Assembly (NCBI RefSeq): GCF_000477435.1 | Contig: NC_022576.1 | Coordinates: forward strand, 1,550,001 to 1,614,000 | Origin: Candidatus Symbiobacter mobilis CR | GTDB taxonomy: Bacteria > Pseudomonadota > Gammaproteobacteria > Burkholderiales > Burkholderiaceae_C | DNA length: 64,000 bases | Reading direction: 5' to 3' | Part shown: piece by piece, positions 32,772-43,119 of the stretch | Position numbering within the stretch: position 1 is the first letter of the stretch | How the letters are laid out: each line of letters begins with the position of its first letter | The notes under the pieces: generated by a model | Databases searched by the model: none | What the model was told of the DNA's origin: nothing | The model's input: only the letters and a program-made list of their open reading frames with translations | Made by a program: the position numbers and the translations under genes

Positions 32772-34964
32772 ATGCAGTCCGAGATCGCCGCAATCTGCCA
32801 GGCCCGCCACGGCGATCCCTTCTCGATCCTGGGGCCACACCATGGCCCCCACGCTCGCACTTGCGTGCGGGCCTTTCTACCCACCGCGACATCCGTGGCG
32901 GTGGTGGATGGCCATGGCAAGGAATTGGCCAGCCTGGACAAGCTGGCCCCCGGGTTCTTTGCAGGCGAAGTGCCCATCGCCATCACAGATCCGTACCGCC
33001 TGCGCGTGCGCTGGTCTGGGCAGGTGTACGACATCATTGAGGACCCATACCGCTTTCCGATGGTGCTCTCCGACATGGACGTCTGGCTCCTTGCCGAAGG
33101 CACGCACCTGCGGCCTTTCGAGGTGATGGGCGCGCATCCCCGCACTCTGCTTGATGTGACCGGCACTACCTTTGCCGTGTGGGCGCCAAATGCCCTGCGC
33201 GTGAGCGTGGTCGGCGACTTCAACCACTGGGACGGACGCCGCCATCCCATGCGGCTGCGCCAGGAATGCGGAATCTGGGAACTGTTCCTGCCCGGCGTCC
33301 ACCCCGGGGCTGTCTACAAGTACGAGATCCTTGCGCACGACGGCCACGCGGGCAGCAGCATCCTCCCTCTGCGCTCCGACCCCTACGCGCTGCAATGCGA
33401 GCTGCGCCCGGCAACAGCCAGCGTGGTGCGCGCCTTGCCCCCCCCGGTGCGCGTTCCCCCTCAGCGCAAACAGGCGAATGCTCTGGATGCGCCGATCAGC
33501 ATCTACGAAGTGCATTTGGGTTCGTGGAAGCGCGTCGTAGAGGACGGCAACCGCTGCATGGACTGGGACGAGATCGCGCAGTCGCTCATCGCCTACGTGC
33601 AGGACATGGGCTTCACGCACATCGAACTGTTGCCGGTCAGCGAACACCCCTACGACGGGTCGTGGGGCTACCAGCCGCTGGGGCTGTACGCGCCGACTGC
33701 ACGCTTCGGAGACCCCGACGGGCTGGCGCGTCTAGTGCAACGCTGCCACGCACAGGGCATCGGCGTGCTGCTGGATTGGGTTCCCGCGCACTTTCCGGGG
33801 GACGCCCATGGCTTGGCGTACTTCGACGGAACGCACCTGTACGAATACGCCGACCCGCGCGAAGGCTTCCACAACGACTGGAAAACCTACATCTACAACC
33901 TGGGCCGCACGGAAGTGCGCAACCACCTGCTGGGCAACGCGCTCTACTGGCTGGAGCGCTTTGGCGTGGACGGGCTGCGTGTCGATGCCGTTGCGTCGAT
34001 GCTCTACCGCGACTACAGCCGCAAGCCGGGGGAATGGATTCCCAACGTCTATGGCGGACGGGAAAACCTGGAATCCATCTCGTTCTTGCGCCGCATGAAT
34101 GAGATCGTCTGCGCGGAATGCCCCCATGCAATGACCGTCGCCGAAGAATCGACCGCGTACCCCGGCGTTTCCCGCCCCACGTACACCGGCGGGCTGGGGT
34201 TCCACTACAAGTGGAATATGGGTTGGATGCACGACACCCTCTCGTACATGGCCCGCGACCCCGTGCACCGCAAATACCACCAAGAGGAGCTGACGTTCGG
34301 CCTGGTCTACGCCTTCCACGAAAACTTCGTCCTGCCTATCTCGCACGACGAAGTCGTCCATGGCAAAGGCTCGCTGCTGCGCAAGATGCCGGGCGACCGC
34401 TGGCAGCAATTCGCCAATCTGCGCGTCTTTCTGGGGTACATGTACGCCCACCCTGGCAAAAAGCTGCTCTTCATGGGCTGCGAGTTCGGGCAGGATCGCG
34501 AGTGGAACTACGAACACAGCCTGGACTGGCACCTGCTCGACGACCCCGCCCATGCGGGAATCCAACAGCTCGTTCGCGAGCTCAACGCTCTCTACCGCAA
34601 TACCCCGGCGTTGTACCAGCAAGACTTCGTTCCCGACGGCTTCCATTGGATCGATCACGGCGACGCCGAGCACAGCGTGCTTGCTTTCGCGCGGCGCGGC
34701 GTGGGGGATCGTTCGCTGGTCGTCGTGGTATGCAATTTCACCCCAGTCGTGTGGACGGGGTACCGGCTGGGCGTGCCCAGACCGGGCGGCTATGCGGAGC
34801 GGCTCGACACCGACGCCGAGCGCTTTGGCGGCAGTGGCGTGCATGCCTTTGCGGACGGTCTGGGCACCGTGGAGGCCACTGCGGAACCCTGGCAGAACCA
34901 ACCGCATTCCGTGGTATTGACCCTGCCCCCGCTGGCTGCCGTGTTTCTGGAGTGGATGGGCTAA
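32772..34964 (+). CDS. glgB: 1,4-alpha-glucan branching enzyme
   Basis: About 730 residues starting [20 protein letters not shown]; a GTG two codons upstream is possible, and neither has a strong ribosome-binding site, consistent with coupling to glgP. The N-terminal modules end in a CBM48 ([20 protein letters not shown], then YKYEIL). The GH13 domain has the nucleophile in [18 protein letters not shown] (Asp near 404), the acid/base in [12 protein letters not shown] (Glu near 458) and the [15 protein letters not shown] motif. It introduces alpha-1,6 branches in glycogen. Confidence 0.97.
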   Translation: MQSEIAAICQARHGDPFSILGPHHGPHARTCVRAFLPTATSVAVVDGHGKELASLDKLAPGFFAGEVPIAITDPYRLRVRWSGQVYDIIEDPYRFPMVLSDMDVWLLAEGTHLRPFEVMGAHPRTLLDVTGTTFAVWAPNALRVSVVGDFNHWDGRRHPMRLRQECGIWELFLPGVHPGAVYKYEILAHDGHAGSSILPLRSDPYALQCELRPATASVVRALPPPVRVPPQRKQANALDAPISIYEVHLGSWKRVVEDGNRCMDWDEIAQSLIAYVQDMGFTHIELLPVSEHPYDGSWGYQPLGLYAPTARFGDPDGLARLVQRCHAQGIGVLLDWVPAHFPGDAHGLAYFDGTHLYEYADPREGFHNDWKTYIYNLGRTEVRNHLLGNALYWLERFGVDGLRVDAVASMLYRDYSRKPGEWIPNVYGGRENLESISFLRRMNEIVCAECPHAMTVAEESTAYPGVSRPTYTGGLGFHYKWNMGWMHDTLSYMARDPVHRKYHQEELTFGLVYAFHENFVLPISHDEVVHGKGSLLRKMPGDRWQQFANLRVFLGYMYAHPGKKLLFMGCEFGQDREWNYEHSLDWHLLDDPAHAGIQQLVRELNALYRNTPALYQQDFVPDGFHWIDHGDAEHSVLAFARRGVGDRSLVVVVCNFTPVVWTGYRLGVPRPGGYAERLDTDAERFGGSGVHAFADGLGTVEATAEPWQNQPHSVVLTLPPLAAVFLEWMG

Positions 34965-34994
34965 CGGCCATGACATTGCGCAGACGCCCCGAAT

Positions 34995-35088
34995 CATGAC
35001 AGTCATGGCCGTTTCCCTCACCCCCCTCCCCTCTCCCGCCTGCGGGCGAAGGGAGCTTCGAGAAGCCGCTTCGCGACTTGCACGGTAA
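34995..35088. repeat. dispersed G/C-tract intergenic repeat
   Basis: The stretch with CCCCTCTCCCGCCTGCGGGC, then GAAGGGAGCTTCGAGAAGCC and GCTTCGCGACTTGCACGG recurs in inverted orientation at 57675-57745 and in a shorter diverged form near 2110-2200. The CCCGCCTGCGGG part can form a hairpin. It lies between glgB and glgX and ends right at the glgX start. Repeats of this kind are common in proteobacterial genomes. Confidence 0.7.
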
Positions 35089-37182
35089 ATGCTGTACAGC
35101 ATGCAATACGGCAGGCCATGGCCGCTGGGCGCGACCTACGACGGCCAGGGCGTCAACTTTGCCGTGTTCTCCGCCAACGCCTTGGCCATCGACGTCTGCA
35201 TCTTCGACGAGCTGGGCAGCCGGGAAACCGCACGCATACGTCTGCCTGCGTGTACCAACGACGTCTGGCACGGCTATCTGCCCCATGCCAAGCCTGGACT
35301 GGTCTATGGCCTGCGCGCCTATGGCCCATGGCGGCCCGACCGTGGGCTGCGCTTCGATGCCTCCAAGCTGCTGCTCGACCCCTACGCACGCGACATCATC
35401 GGTGACTTCATCTGGGGCGACGAGCATTTCACCCCAGAGGCCTCGTACCCTGGTCATGCCAAAACGCGCGATAACGCCACCATCGCACTCAAGGCGCGGG
35501 TGGTGCATGACACCTTCGACTGGAAGAACGACCGCCCCCCGCGACTCAGCCCGGCGGATACGTTGCTCTACGAATGCCATGTGCGGGGCTTCTCCAAGCT
35601 CCAGCCCCTGCTGCCACCCGAGCTGCGCGGCACCTTCGCCGGGTTGGGGCACCAGACGTCGATCGACTATTTCCGTCGGTTGGGCGTGACGGCCATCAGC
35701 CTGATGCCCGTGCATTACTGTCTCAGCGAAGAGCGCCTCGTCAACATGGGGCTGAGCAACTACTGGGGCTACAACACCATCGGGTTCTTCTGCCCAAACC
35801 CGCGCCTATGTAGCGGATTCGGGGGGTTGTCCCCCAATGACGAGTTCCGCACGATGGTGCAGAACCTGCACGCCGCACGTATCGAGGTCATCCTCGACGT
35901 CGTCTACAACCACACCTCCGAGGCCGGGGACGCCGGCCCCACGCTGAGCTTTCGCGGGCTGGACAACCCCAGCTACTACCGCCTGGTTCCCCGCCAGCCC
36001 TCGCAATACGAAAACTACAGCGGTTGCGGCAACACGCTCAACATCCAGCACCCCTACACGCTGCGGCTTGTCTTGGACAGCCTGCGCTACTGGGTCACGA
36101 CGATGCACGTCGATGGCTTCCGCTTTGACCTGGCCCCCGTGCTGGGCCGCGACGACAACGGTTTCACGCCGAATCATGCGTTTTTCATGGCCATCGCGCA
36201 GGATCCCGTGCTCTGCCACGTCAAGATGATCGCGGAACCCTGGGACATCGGCCCCAACGGCTACCAGGTGGGCAACTTTCCCAAAAGCTGGCACGAGTGG
36301 AACGACCAGTTTCGCGACAGCATGCGCAGGTACTGGGTGCAGAGCGCCTCGCGCTTTCCCGTTGCATCGGGCCACCGGGGGGAGTTCGCGATGCGGCTCT
36401 GCGCTTCCTCCGACCTGTACCAACGCCACCGCCGCTCGCCTTCCCATTCGATCAACTATGTGGTCTCGCATGATGGGTTCACGCTGCACGACCTCGTCAC
36501 CTACGACCAGCGGCATAACCACGCGAATGGGGAAGACAACCGCGACGGCCACGGCAACAACCTAAGCTGCAACTGCGGCGTCGAAGGCCCTACGGACGAC
36601 CCCGCCGTCAACCGCCTGCGCCAGCGACTGCAACGCAGCCTGCTTGCCACGATGTTGCTGGCCCAGGGTACCCCCATGCTTTGCGCTGGCGACGAGGTGG
36701 GCCATACCCAAAACGGCAACAACAACCCCTATTGCCAAGACAACACGACCACGTGGATCGACTGGTTCGCGATGGATCACGACCTGCTCGCATTCACCCA
36801 GCGCGTGATCGCACTGCGGCACCAGTTGCAACCTTTTGCCAACGCCTGGTACAGCGGTACCTCGGATGCCAATGGCATTCCCGACGTGGCATGGATGAAT
36901 GCCAATGGCACCCCCTTGCACCACGAAGACTGGCACCGCCATGACATGCTGGCCCTTGCCTGCCTGATTCGCAGCCCAGGGCGCAGCATCCACCCTGTGT
37001 TGTTTCTCTTCAATCCGACTACTGGCCCCATCTTCTTCGAACTACCCCGAGGACATTGGCGGTGCGTCCTCGACACCAGTCACCCCCAGGGAACGACCAC
37101 GCTGCCCGGCCCCACGGACCAGCCCATCACGGTCGAAGCCCATAGCCTGATGCTCCTGCAACAGCAGCCCCAGCGGGGGTGA
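35089..37182 (+). CDS. glgX: glycogen debranching enzyme
   Basis: 697 residues from MLYSMQYGRPWPLGATYDGQ; the second Met (35101) is an alternative start. The N-terminal CBM48 is followed by a GH13_11 isoamylase-type domain with LYECHVRGFSKLQP, VDGFRFDLAPVLGRD (nucleophile Asp near 347), MIAEPWDIGPNGYQVGNFP (Glu near 382) and INYVVSHDGFTLHDLVTYDQ. It hydrolyses alpha-1,6 branches of phosphorylase-limit dextrins, complementing glgP. The gap to glgB (124 bases) contains only the dispersed repeat. Confidence 0.96.
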   Translation: MLYSMQYGRPWPLGATYDGQGVNFAVFSANALAIDVCIFDELGSRETARIRLPACTNDVWHGYLPHAKPGLVYGLRAYGPWRPDRGLRFDASKLLLDPYARDIIGDFIWGDEHFTPEASYPGHAKTRDNATIALKARVVHDTFDWKNDRPPRLSPADTLLYECHVRGFSKLQPLLPPELRGTFAGLGHQTSIDYFRRLGVTAISLMPVHYCLSEERLVNMGLSNYWGYNTIGFFCPNPRLCSGFGGLSPNDEFRTMVQNLHAARIEVILDVVYNHTSEAGDAGPTLSFRGLDNPSYYRLVPRQPSQYENYSGCGNTLNIQHPYTLRLVLDSLRYWVTTMHVDGFRFDLAPVLGRDDNGFTPNHAFFMAIAQDPVLCHVKMIAEPWDIGPNGYQVGNFPKSWHEWNDQFRDSMRRYWVQSASRFPVASGHRGEFAMRLCASSDLYQRHRRSPSHSINYVVSHDGFTLHDLVTYDQRHNHANGEDNRDGHGNNLSCNCGVEGPTDDPAVNRLRQRLQRSLLATMLLAQGTPMLCAGDEVGHTQNGNNNPYCQDNTTTWIDWFAMDHDLLAFTQRVIALRHQLQPFANAWYSGTSDANGIPDVAWMNANGTPLHHEDWHRHDMLALACLIRSPGRSIHPVLFLFNPTTGPIFFELPRGHWRCVLDTSHPQGTTTLPGPTDQPITVEAHSLMLLQQQPQRG

Positions 37183-37226
37183 GGAGTCCATACCCGTTGT
37201 GGGAGCGACGGAAGGGAACCAGCGCC

Positions 37227-40200
37227 ATGCAATCCACGCTATTTGCCGCCAACACCTGGCTGGTCAATGCCCTGCTCGACGACAGCTACCTGACCGCCAA
37301 GAGCCTGGAACTGGCCGAGCGACCCATCCCCTACGGTCTCGAATCCTGGCTCGCCGCGCACTTCGACGCGCACACCTTAAGCCAGCGCAATGAGGCGCAG
37401 CTCGAAGAGTGTTTCATCGGCCCTCTTCTTGCCCAACTGGGCTGGGTCGGCATCGTCCAGCAAATCCTCACCGTCCAAGGCAAGGTCGCCAAGCCGGACT
37501 GGTGTCTGCTGCGCGATCCTGGGCAGGACGGCGCTTTCCTTGCCAGCAAAGACCCCTCGCTCATCGCCGCCATCTGCGAATCCAAGGCATGGGGCATCCC
37601 CCTCGATACCGGCAAGGCCGACCGTACCTACAACCCTCACCACCAGTTGCAGGACTACCTCAGCACCCTGCGCGTCCGCTTCGGTTTTCTCACCAACGGC
37701 CGCTTCTGGCGCGTCTACGACACCGACCGCATCACCGCTCGCAAAACCTTCCTCGAATTCGACCTCCAGGCACTCTGCGCACTGACCGACCCCGCAGAAA
37801 AATCCCGCGCACTCGCTCTTTTCGCGTTCTTCTTTGGCCGCGATACCTACGCCCCTCCCCGCGCCACAGGCGCCTCCACCGCCATCGAAGCGGCCATCGC
37901 CGAATCCGCCCGCGTCGCCCTCGAAGTCGAAGAAAACCTCAAAGCCGTCATCTACGGCTACGACGGCGAAGACTCTCTCTTCGAAATCCTCGGCCGCGCC
38001 ATCGCCCGCGCCAACCCCGATGCCGATTTGGCCAGCGTCTACCAAAACAGCGTCGTGCTCCTCTTCCGGCTTCTGTTCATCGTCTACTTCGAGGACAAAA
38101 ACCGCGAACTCCTTGCGCTGCACCCCTTCTACCAGCGCTACAGCCTCGCAAACCTCTTTCGGAGCCTGGCCAATCTGGACGGAATCCGTAACGCCCAGCA
38201 TGATGGCCTCTATACCCTCAAGCTGCTTTTTTGCATGCTCGACACAGGCGCGCCGGACATTGATGTCCCCCTCTTCAACGGCGGGTTGTTCCATGCGCAG
38301 CGTGCGCCTTTGTTGCTCCAGCCCAAAATCCTCGACAACGCCACGCTGCGCGCCGTCCTCGAAAAGCTCTTCTTCCGCACCCACCAGGGCAACACCCTTT
38401 TCGATACGCGCCGCGACTTCCGTCACATGAGCGTCACACACCTCGGGCGCATCTACGAAGGACTGCTCGAATTCCGCTTCGCCAGAGCGGATCAGGACGC
38501 CGTCTACCTCGAATACGAAACCTCCGCCACACGCGGCCAATCCATCGAAGCCTATTTCGATGCCTACGACGCCGCCTGCCTCCGCAAGGAAAAAGGCTTC
38601 CGCGCTCTGCGCGAAATCCACATCGCCCAAGGCGAGGTCTACCTCAAAAGCGCCAACAACTCCCGCAAGGCCTCCGCCAGTTTCTACACCCCGACCGCGC
38701 TGTCACAACCCCTCGTCCAAGCCGCCATCGACCAGGCCCGGAACCTCGGCAAACCGTTGATCAACTTGCGCATTCTGGACAACGCCTGCGGCAGCGGCCA
38801 CTTCCTCGTCGAAGCGCTCGGCTACCTGACCGACCTGGCCATGGAACAGCTCGATACCGATGCCGACTTGCAGCAGCTCGTCGCCGAAGAACGTTCCAAG
38901 ATCGCCGGGCAACTGGCTTTGCTGAACCTCGACTACGTCCCTGACGATGCCAAGATTCTGAAACGCGCTCTGCTCAAACGCTGCATCTTTGGCGTGGACT
39001 TGAATCCCTTTGCCATCGAGCTAGCGCGGCTGAGCTTGTGGATGGACACCTTCCTCTTCGGCACGCCGCTGTCTTTCATCGAACACCATATCCAGCATGG
39101 CAACGCCCTGCTCGGCGCCAGCGTGCAGGAGTTCCTCGACTTCCATGCCACCGCGCTGCGGCAGGACGATCTCTTCGTCGGCACGCTCGGCGCTCGCTTC
39201 GACGAGCTGCGCTCCGTCATGCAGGAGCTGGACGCCCTGCACGATACGACGGCATCCGAGGTCGAACATTCCAAGCATCTCTGGAACGCCCGCATCGCCC
39301 CGAGGCTAGCCCTGCTCTCCCGTGCGCTGAGCTTCGTCTGCACGCGCCGGGTTCTGCTTGCCGAAGGCCGCACTGCGGACTGCGAGGCCCTCGACAAAAC
39401 CCCAGACCTGCTGACAAAGTTGTTCGACGAACGCGGCAACCCGCTGCTCGACCAGATCGACGACATGACGCGGCGGTTCCACTTCTTCCACTATGAAGTC
39501 GCATTCCCCGAAGCCTTCGCGGGGTCCGTCAAAGCGGGGACGAACACAGGCTTCGACATCATCGTCGGCAACCCGCCCTGGGACAAAACCAAGTTCGCCG
39601 ATTCCGACTGCTTCCCCCAGTACCACAGCAACTACCGCAGCCTTTCCAAGGCGCAGAAAGACGCCGTTCGCAAGCGCCTGCTCGCATTCCCCCACATCGC
39701 CGCCGAATACCGCGATGCGCAGCGCCAGATGGAAGTCCACAACGAGTACTACAAGGCCGCCTTCCCCCTCAACAAAGGCCCCGGCGACGGCAACCTCTTC
39801 CGCCTGTTCGTCGAACGCAACCTCGCCCTGCTCAACCAGGGCGGCAGCCTGAGTTACGTGCTGCCCAGCGCGCTGATGTTCGAGGAAGGATCGACGATCC
39901 TGCGCAAACACCTTTTCACGCACTGCCAGGTTCCGTTCTTCTACAGCTTTGAGAACCGTAAAGCCATCTTTCTGGACGTGCATCGCAGTTACAAATTCGC
40001 CATGGTGCAGGTGATTAACACACCGCCCGTTGCAGCCAGCGCCGACTACACGCCCATCATCGATACGGCGTTCTACATGCTGGACCCCGACGACCTGCAC
40101 CGACCCCAGACCCACATTCCCTACCCCCTGGCCACCATCCAAGCCCTTTCCCCAGAACAATGGGCGTTGATGGAGCTGCACGATGCAGCCGATCTGCCCT

Positions 40201-41084
40201 TGCTTCGCAAGTGCTATGGCGCTTTCCCGGCGCTGTCCGCTGATTGGTTGGACTTCCGCCGCGAGCTGGATATGACGCAGGACCGGGATTTGTTCATCGA
40301 GCAGGAAGCGCCCGACCTGCTGCCGTTGTTCGAGGGCAAGATGATCTGGCAATTCAGCCATCTCCATGCCAAGCCCCGGTACTGGCTCGATCCCTCTGCG
40401 CTCGACGAACGGCTGCGAAGCAAGGAATTGCATCGCATGGCGCAGGACTTGGGCCTGACAGGCAACAAAGTCGCCCAGTACGCAACGTCGGTGCGGTTTG
40501 ACCGGGAATTCGTGCGGCTGGCGTTGCGCGCCATCGCCAGCGATACCAATGAGCGGACCCTGATCGGTACCCTGCTACCCAAACACTGTGGCGTGGGCAA
40601 CTCCCTCAACTACTGCATCTGCAAAACCTATGCACAAATCCCACAGGGGGGCGTGACCGCCATCGGCACCTCACCCCTGCGATTGCTGTTTGCTTTGGCG
40701 TGGTTCAACAGCTTGATCGTGGACTGGATTGCACGCCAGATGATCCAAATCAACGTCAACCAAACCTACCTCTACCGCCTGCCCATCCCTCAGCCCAGCG
40801 ATGAAGCCATCCGCGCCAACCCCGACTACGCCCAGCTCGCCCGCAACGCCATGCTATTGACCTTGGCCTCCAGTTGGGACGACTTCGCCGACCTCGCGCC
40901 ACTCTGCGCAGTGCAAAAAACTGATGTCCCCACCACCGCCAAAGCCCGCGACAAGCTCCGCGCCCACAACGACCAAATCACCGCACGCCTCTACGGCATC
41001 ACCCCCGAAGAATTCCGCCATATCCTGCGCAGCTTCCCCGGCATGGCCACCAAACGGCCCGAATACCTGACATTGCTGCGCTGA
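37227..41084 (+). CDS. type IIG-like restriction-modification enzyme (endonuclease-methyltransferase fusion)
   Basis: 1285 residues from MQSTLFAANTWLVNALLDDS (GGAAGG upstream). The N-terminal part contains a PD-(D/E)XK nuclease core: KPDWCLLRD (Asp91) and AAICESKAW (Glu118 and Lys120). The central part is a gamma-type adenine methyltransferase with the SAM motif LDNACGSGHFLVEAL near 516 and the catalytic IIVGNPPWDKTKF near 780. The C-terminal third would be the target-recognition domain. This is the Eco57I/BREX-PglX-like architecture: one chain that both methylates and cleaves. No separate R, M or S gene is adjacent. It sits inside the glycogen gene region, which suggests insertion by transfer. 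Confidence 0.88.
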   Translation: MQSTLFAANTWLVNALLDDSYLTAKSLELAERPIPYGLESWLAAHFDAHTLSQRNEAQLEECFIGPLLAQLGWVGIVQQILTVQGKVAKPDWCLLRDPGQDGAFLASKDPSLIAAICESKAWGIPLDTGKADRTYNPHHQLQDYLSTLRVRFGFLTNGRFWRVYDTDRITARKTFLEFDLQALCALTDPAEKSRALALFAFFFGRDTYAPPRATGASTAIEAAIAESARVALEVEENLKAVIYGYDGEDSLFEILGRAIARANPDADLASVYQNSVVLLFRLLFIVYFEDKNRELLALHPFYQRYSLANLFRSLANLDGIRNAQHDGLYTLKLLFCMLDTGAPDIDVPLFNGGLFHAQRAPLLLQPKILDNATLRAVLEKLFFRTHQGNTLFDTRRDFRHMSVTHLGRIYEGLLEFRFARADQDAVYLEYETSATRGQSIEAYFDAYDAACLRKEKGFRALREIHIAQGEVYLKSANNSRKASASFYTPTALSQPLVQAAIDQARNLGKPLINLRILDNACGSGHFLVEALGYLTDLAMEQLDTDADLQQLVAEERSKIAGQLALLNLDYVPDDAKILKRALLKRCIFGVDLNPFAIELARLSLWMDTFLFGTPLSFIEHHIQHGNALLGASVQEFLDFHATALRQDDLFVGTLGARFDELRSVMQELDALHDTTASEVEHSKHLWNARIAPRLALLSRALSFVCTRRVLLAEGRTADCEALDKTPDLLTKLFDERGNPLLDQIDDMTRRFHFFHYEVAFPEAFAGSVKAGTNTGFDIIVGNPPWDKTKFADSDCFPQYHSNYRSLSKAQKDAVRKRLLAFPHIAAEYRDAQRQMEVHNEYYKAAFPLNKGPGDGNLFRLFVERNLALLNQGGSLSYVLPSALMFEEGSTILRKHLFTHCQVPFFYSFENRKAIFLDVHRSYKFAMVQVINTPPVAASADYTPIIDTAFYMLDPDDLHRPQTHIPYPLATIQALSPEQWALMELHDAADLPLLRKCYGAFPALSADWLDFRRELDMTQDRDLFIEQEAPDLLPLFEGKMIWQFSHLHAKPRYWLDPSALDERLRSKELHRMAQDLGLTGNKVAQYATSVRFDREFVRLALRAIASDTNERTLIGTLLPKHCGVGNSLNYCICKTYAQIPQGGVTAIGTSPLRLLFALAWFNSLIVDWIARQMIQINVNQTYLYRLPIPQPSDEAIRANPDYAQLARNAMLLTLASSWDDFADLAPLCAVQKTDVPTTAKARDKLRAHNDQITARLYGITPEEFRHILRSFPGMATKRPEYLTLLR

Positions 41085-41205
41085 GCCAGCCCCCATCGGC
41101 CAGCCACCACCAGACACCATCGCAGCTTGGCGTCGCACCTACTACATGCTCCAAGCGCATAAAGCCTTCACAACACAGCAGCGCGCTACCAACGCACAAA
41201 AGCAT

Positions 41206-41230
41206 ATTGCGCACTACCATTGTGCGCAAT
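41206..41230. promoter_or_regulatory. inverted repeat upstream of the DUF4139 gene
   Basis: Nine-base arms ATTGCGCAC and GTGCGCAAT are separated by seven bases (TACCATT). The repeat lies 47 bases before the ATG of the next gene and 122 bases after the restriction-modification gene. It could be an operator or a weak hairpin; there is no T-run. Confidence 0.45.
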
Positions 41231-41276
41231 GCAAAATCACATTCTTCTTTTTGACCATAGCCTACAAGGATTCACC

Positions 41277-42710
41277 ATGCAACCATTTCTGATCGCTTCG
41301 ATTTTCTTGATATTGGTTAGCAATGTTTCGGCCCAATCTGCAGAGCAACGCAGCACATTGAGCGACCAAAAAGAAGTGTCCGTCACCATTTACAACGAAA
41401 ACCTCGCGCTCGTCAAAGACCAACGCACGGTCCATCTGCCCCATGGATCATCCACGCTCGCTTTTCGGGATATCAGCGCAAAAATGCGGGCGGAAACTGC
41501 CTTGTTGCGTAGCGTGAGCGCACCCGGAAGTTTGTCTGTGCTGGAACAGAACTTTGATTTCGATTTGTTGACGCCACAGAAATTGCTGGAGAAATACGTT
41601 GGGCATACCGTACAAATCATCCGCAACGCGCCTGCAGGGCAAGAAACCACCGAATCCGCGCAGGTGCTTGCCGCCAACCAGGGCGTAGTGCTGAAAATCG
41701 GCGACCGTATTGAAACGGGTATTCCCGGTCGCATCGTGTATGGCAACGTTCCGGCCAATTTGCGAGACCGCCCCACGCTGGTCATGTTGCTGGACAACAC
41801 AGGTGCTCCAGAACAAAATGTCGAATTGAGTTACCTGACCGGTGGATTAGCCTGGCAAGCCGACTATGTTCTCGAACTACATGCCAACGAGGACCAATTC
41901 GACATTTCTGGATGGGTCACGCTCACCAACACCAGTGGCGCAACGTACAACAATGCGCGACTGCAATTGGTAGCCGGCGATGTGCATCAAGTTCACCCAC
42001 AGCGCAGAGGCAGAGCGCAGATGGATGCCATGCTTGCCCCCGCAGTGACTGCAGCCAGCAAAGAGATGACGGAAGAAAGCCTGTTCGAATACCACCTGTA
42101 TACGCTCGACCGGCCCACCACGATTGCCGAAAACCAGACCAAACAGGTGGCGTTGCTTTCCGCCGCCGGGGTGCCGGTACGCAAAGAATATTTATTGCGT
42201 GGCAATGACTATTACTACCAAAGCAGCTACGGCAATATCGGCCAGAAAATCAAAATTGGCGTATTTCTGGAATTTGAAAATAAGGAAAGCGAAAAACTCG
42301 GAATGCCTTTACCCAAAGGCGTGGTTCGCGTATACAAAAAAGACCGTTCCGGCAACGGGCAATTCATTGGCGAAGACACGATGGACCACACGCCCAAAAA
42401 CGAAAAAGTACGCCTGAAACTGGGCGACGCTTTCGACGTGACTGCCGACAAAAAGCAAACCGATTTCCAAAAACTGAGCGCCAGCGGAAAGTACAACTAC
42501 CGGTTCGAAAGCGCCTACCAAGTGGTATTGCGCAATGCCAAATCGGAGGCCGTCACCGTGACCGTCCAGGAACCGATGCCCGGAGACTGGCAAATCCTGA
42601 GCGAAAGTCACCCGCACAGCAAAGACGCCAGCCACACCGCAGTGTGGAAGGTCCGCGTTCCACCGCAAGGGAGCAGTACGTTGGAATACCGGTGTTTGGT
42701 GCGGTATTGA
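41277..42710 (+). CDS. secreted DUF4139 domain protein
   Basis: 477 residues from MQPFLIASIFLILVSNVSAQ, a signal peptide with AAGGA before the ATG. The DUF4139 region spans most of the mature protein (VSVTIYNENLALVKDQRTVH at the start, then LSYLTGGLAWQADYVLEL and VRLKLGDAFDVTADKKQTDF), ending in a beta-rich domain that closes with VPPQGSSTLEYRCLVRY. DUF4139 proteins are periplasmic or exported with unknown function. It has no obvious functional neighbour: the restriction-modification gene lies upstream and brnTA converges downstream. Confidence 0.85.
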   Translation: MQPFLIASIFLILVSNVSAQSAEQRSTLSDQKEVSVTIYNENLALVKDQRTVHLPHGSSTLAFRDISAKMRAETALLRSVSAPGSLSVLEQNFDFDLLTPQKLLEKYVGHTVQIIRNAPAGQETTESAQVLAANQGVVLKIGDRIETGIPGRIVYGNVPANLRDRPTLVMLLDNTGAPEQNVELSYLTGGLAWQADYVLELHANEDQFDISGWVTLTNTSGATYNNARLQLVAGDVHQVHPQRRGRAQMDAMLAPAVTAASKEMTEESLFEYHLYTLDRPTTIAENQTKQVALLSAAGVPVRKEYLLRGNDYYYQSSYGNIGQKIKIGVFLEFENKESEKLGMPLPKGVVRVYKKDRSGNGQFIGEDTMDHTPKNEKVRLKLGDAFDVTADKKQTDFQKLSASGKYNYRFESAYQVVLRNAKSEAVTVTVQEPMPGDWQILSESHPHSKDASHTAVWKVRVPPQGSSTLEYRCLVRY

Positions 42711-42768
42711 TGGTGGGAACAATCAAACCATCAAGGCAAACCCCCATTCCCTGCTCTTTCTCGTGGCA

Positions 42769-43119
42769 CTACGCCGGTATATGCGTCTTGAGCCAATCCT
42801 TGAGCGCCTCATTCATGCGCGTCTGCCAGCCTGGCCCAGCAGCGCGAAAGGCGGCCAGAACCTCCCGGTCGAAGCGGATTGCCACTTGTTCCTTGCTGCC
42901 GCTGCCCGCTGGCCGACCCGCCCTGCGGCGAGTAACGACTTCGCGCAGGGCTGCCGTTGCATCGGGCGAATCCTCGTCTTCTTCGGGTTCAGCGTCCGCC
43001 TTCTGCTCGCGATGCAGCCGCGCCCAATCGGTCTGAGCCTCGCCACAGGCGCGGCGGGCGCGCATTTCTTCAGATGTCATCGCCGTTATTTTCGAGCCAG
43101 TCATGGTCGAGCCAGTCAT
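42769..43119 (-). CDS. brnA: BrnA-type antitoxin
   Basis: 116 residues starting MTGSTMTGSKITAMTSEEMR. The C-terminal half has the BrnA ribbon-helix-helix region (KEQVAIRFDREVLAAFRAAG, then WQTRMNEALKDWLKTH); the middle is acidic. It overlaps the end of brnT by 50 bases, and GAGAGG precedes the ATG. A 15-base tandem duplication in the overlap (43093-43122) repeats MTGS at the BrnA N-terminus. BrnA binds BrnT and represses the operon (known for the family). The pair lies at the 3' end of the segment inserted between the glg halves. Confidence 0.88.
   Translation of the reverse strand: MTGSTMTGSKITAMTSEEMRARRACGEAQTDWARLHREQKADAEPEEDEDSPDATAALREVVTRRRAGRPAGSGSKEQVAIRFDREVLAAFRAAGPGWQTRMNEALKDWLKTHIPA

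Noticed and set aside
32087..33250. 387-codon minus-strand frame over glgP/glgB
   Set aside because: It spans two genes with strong catalytic motifs on the other strand; no start context or family match.
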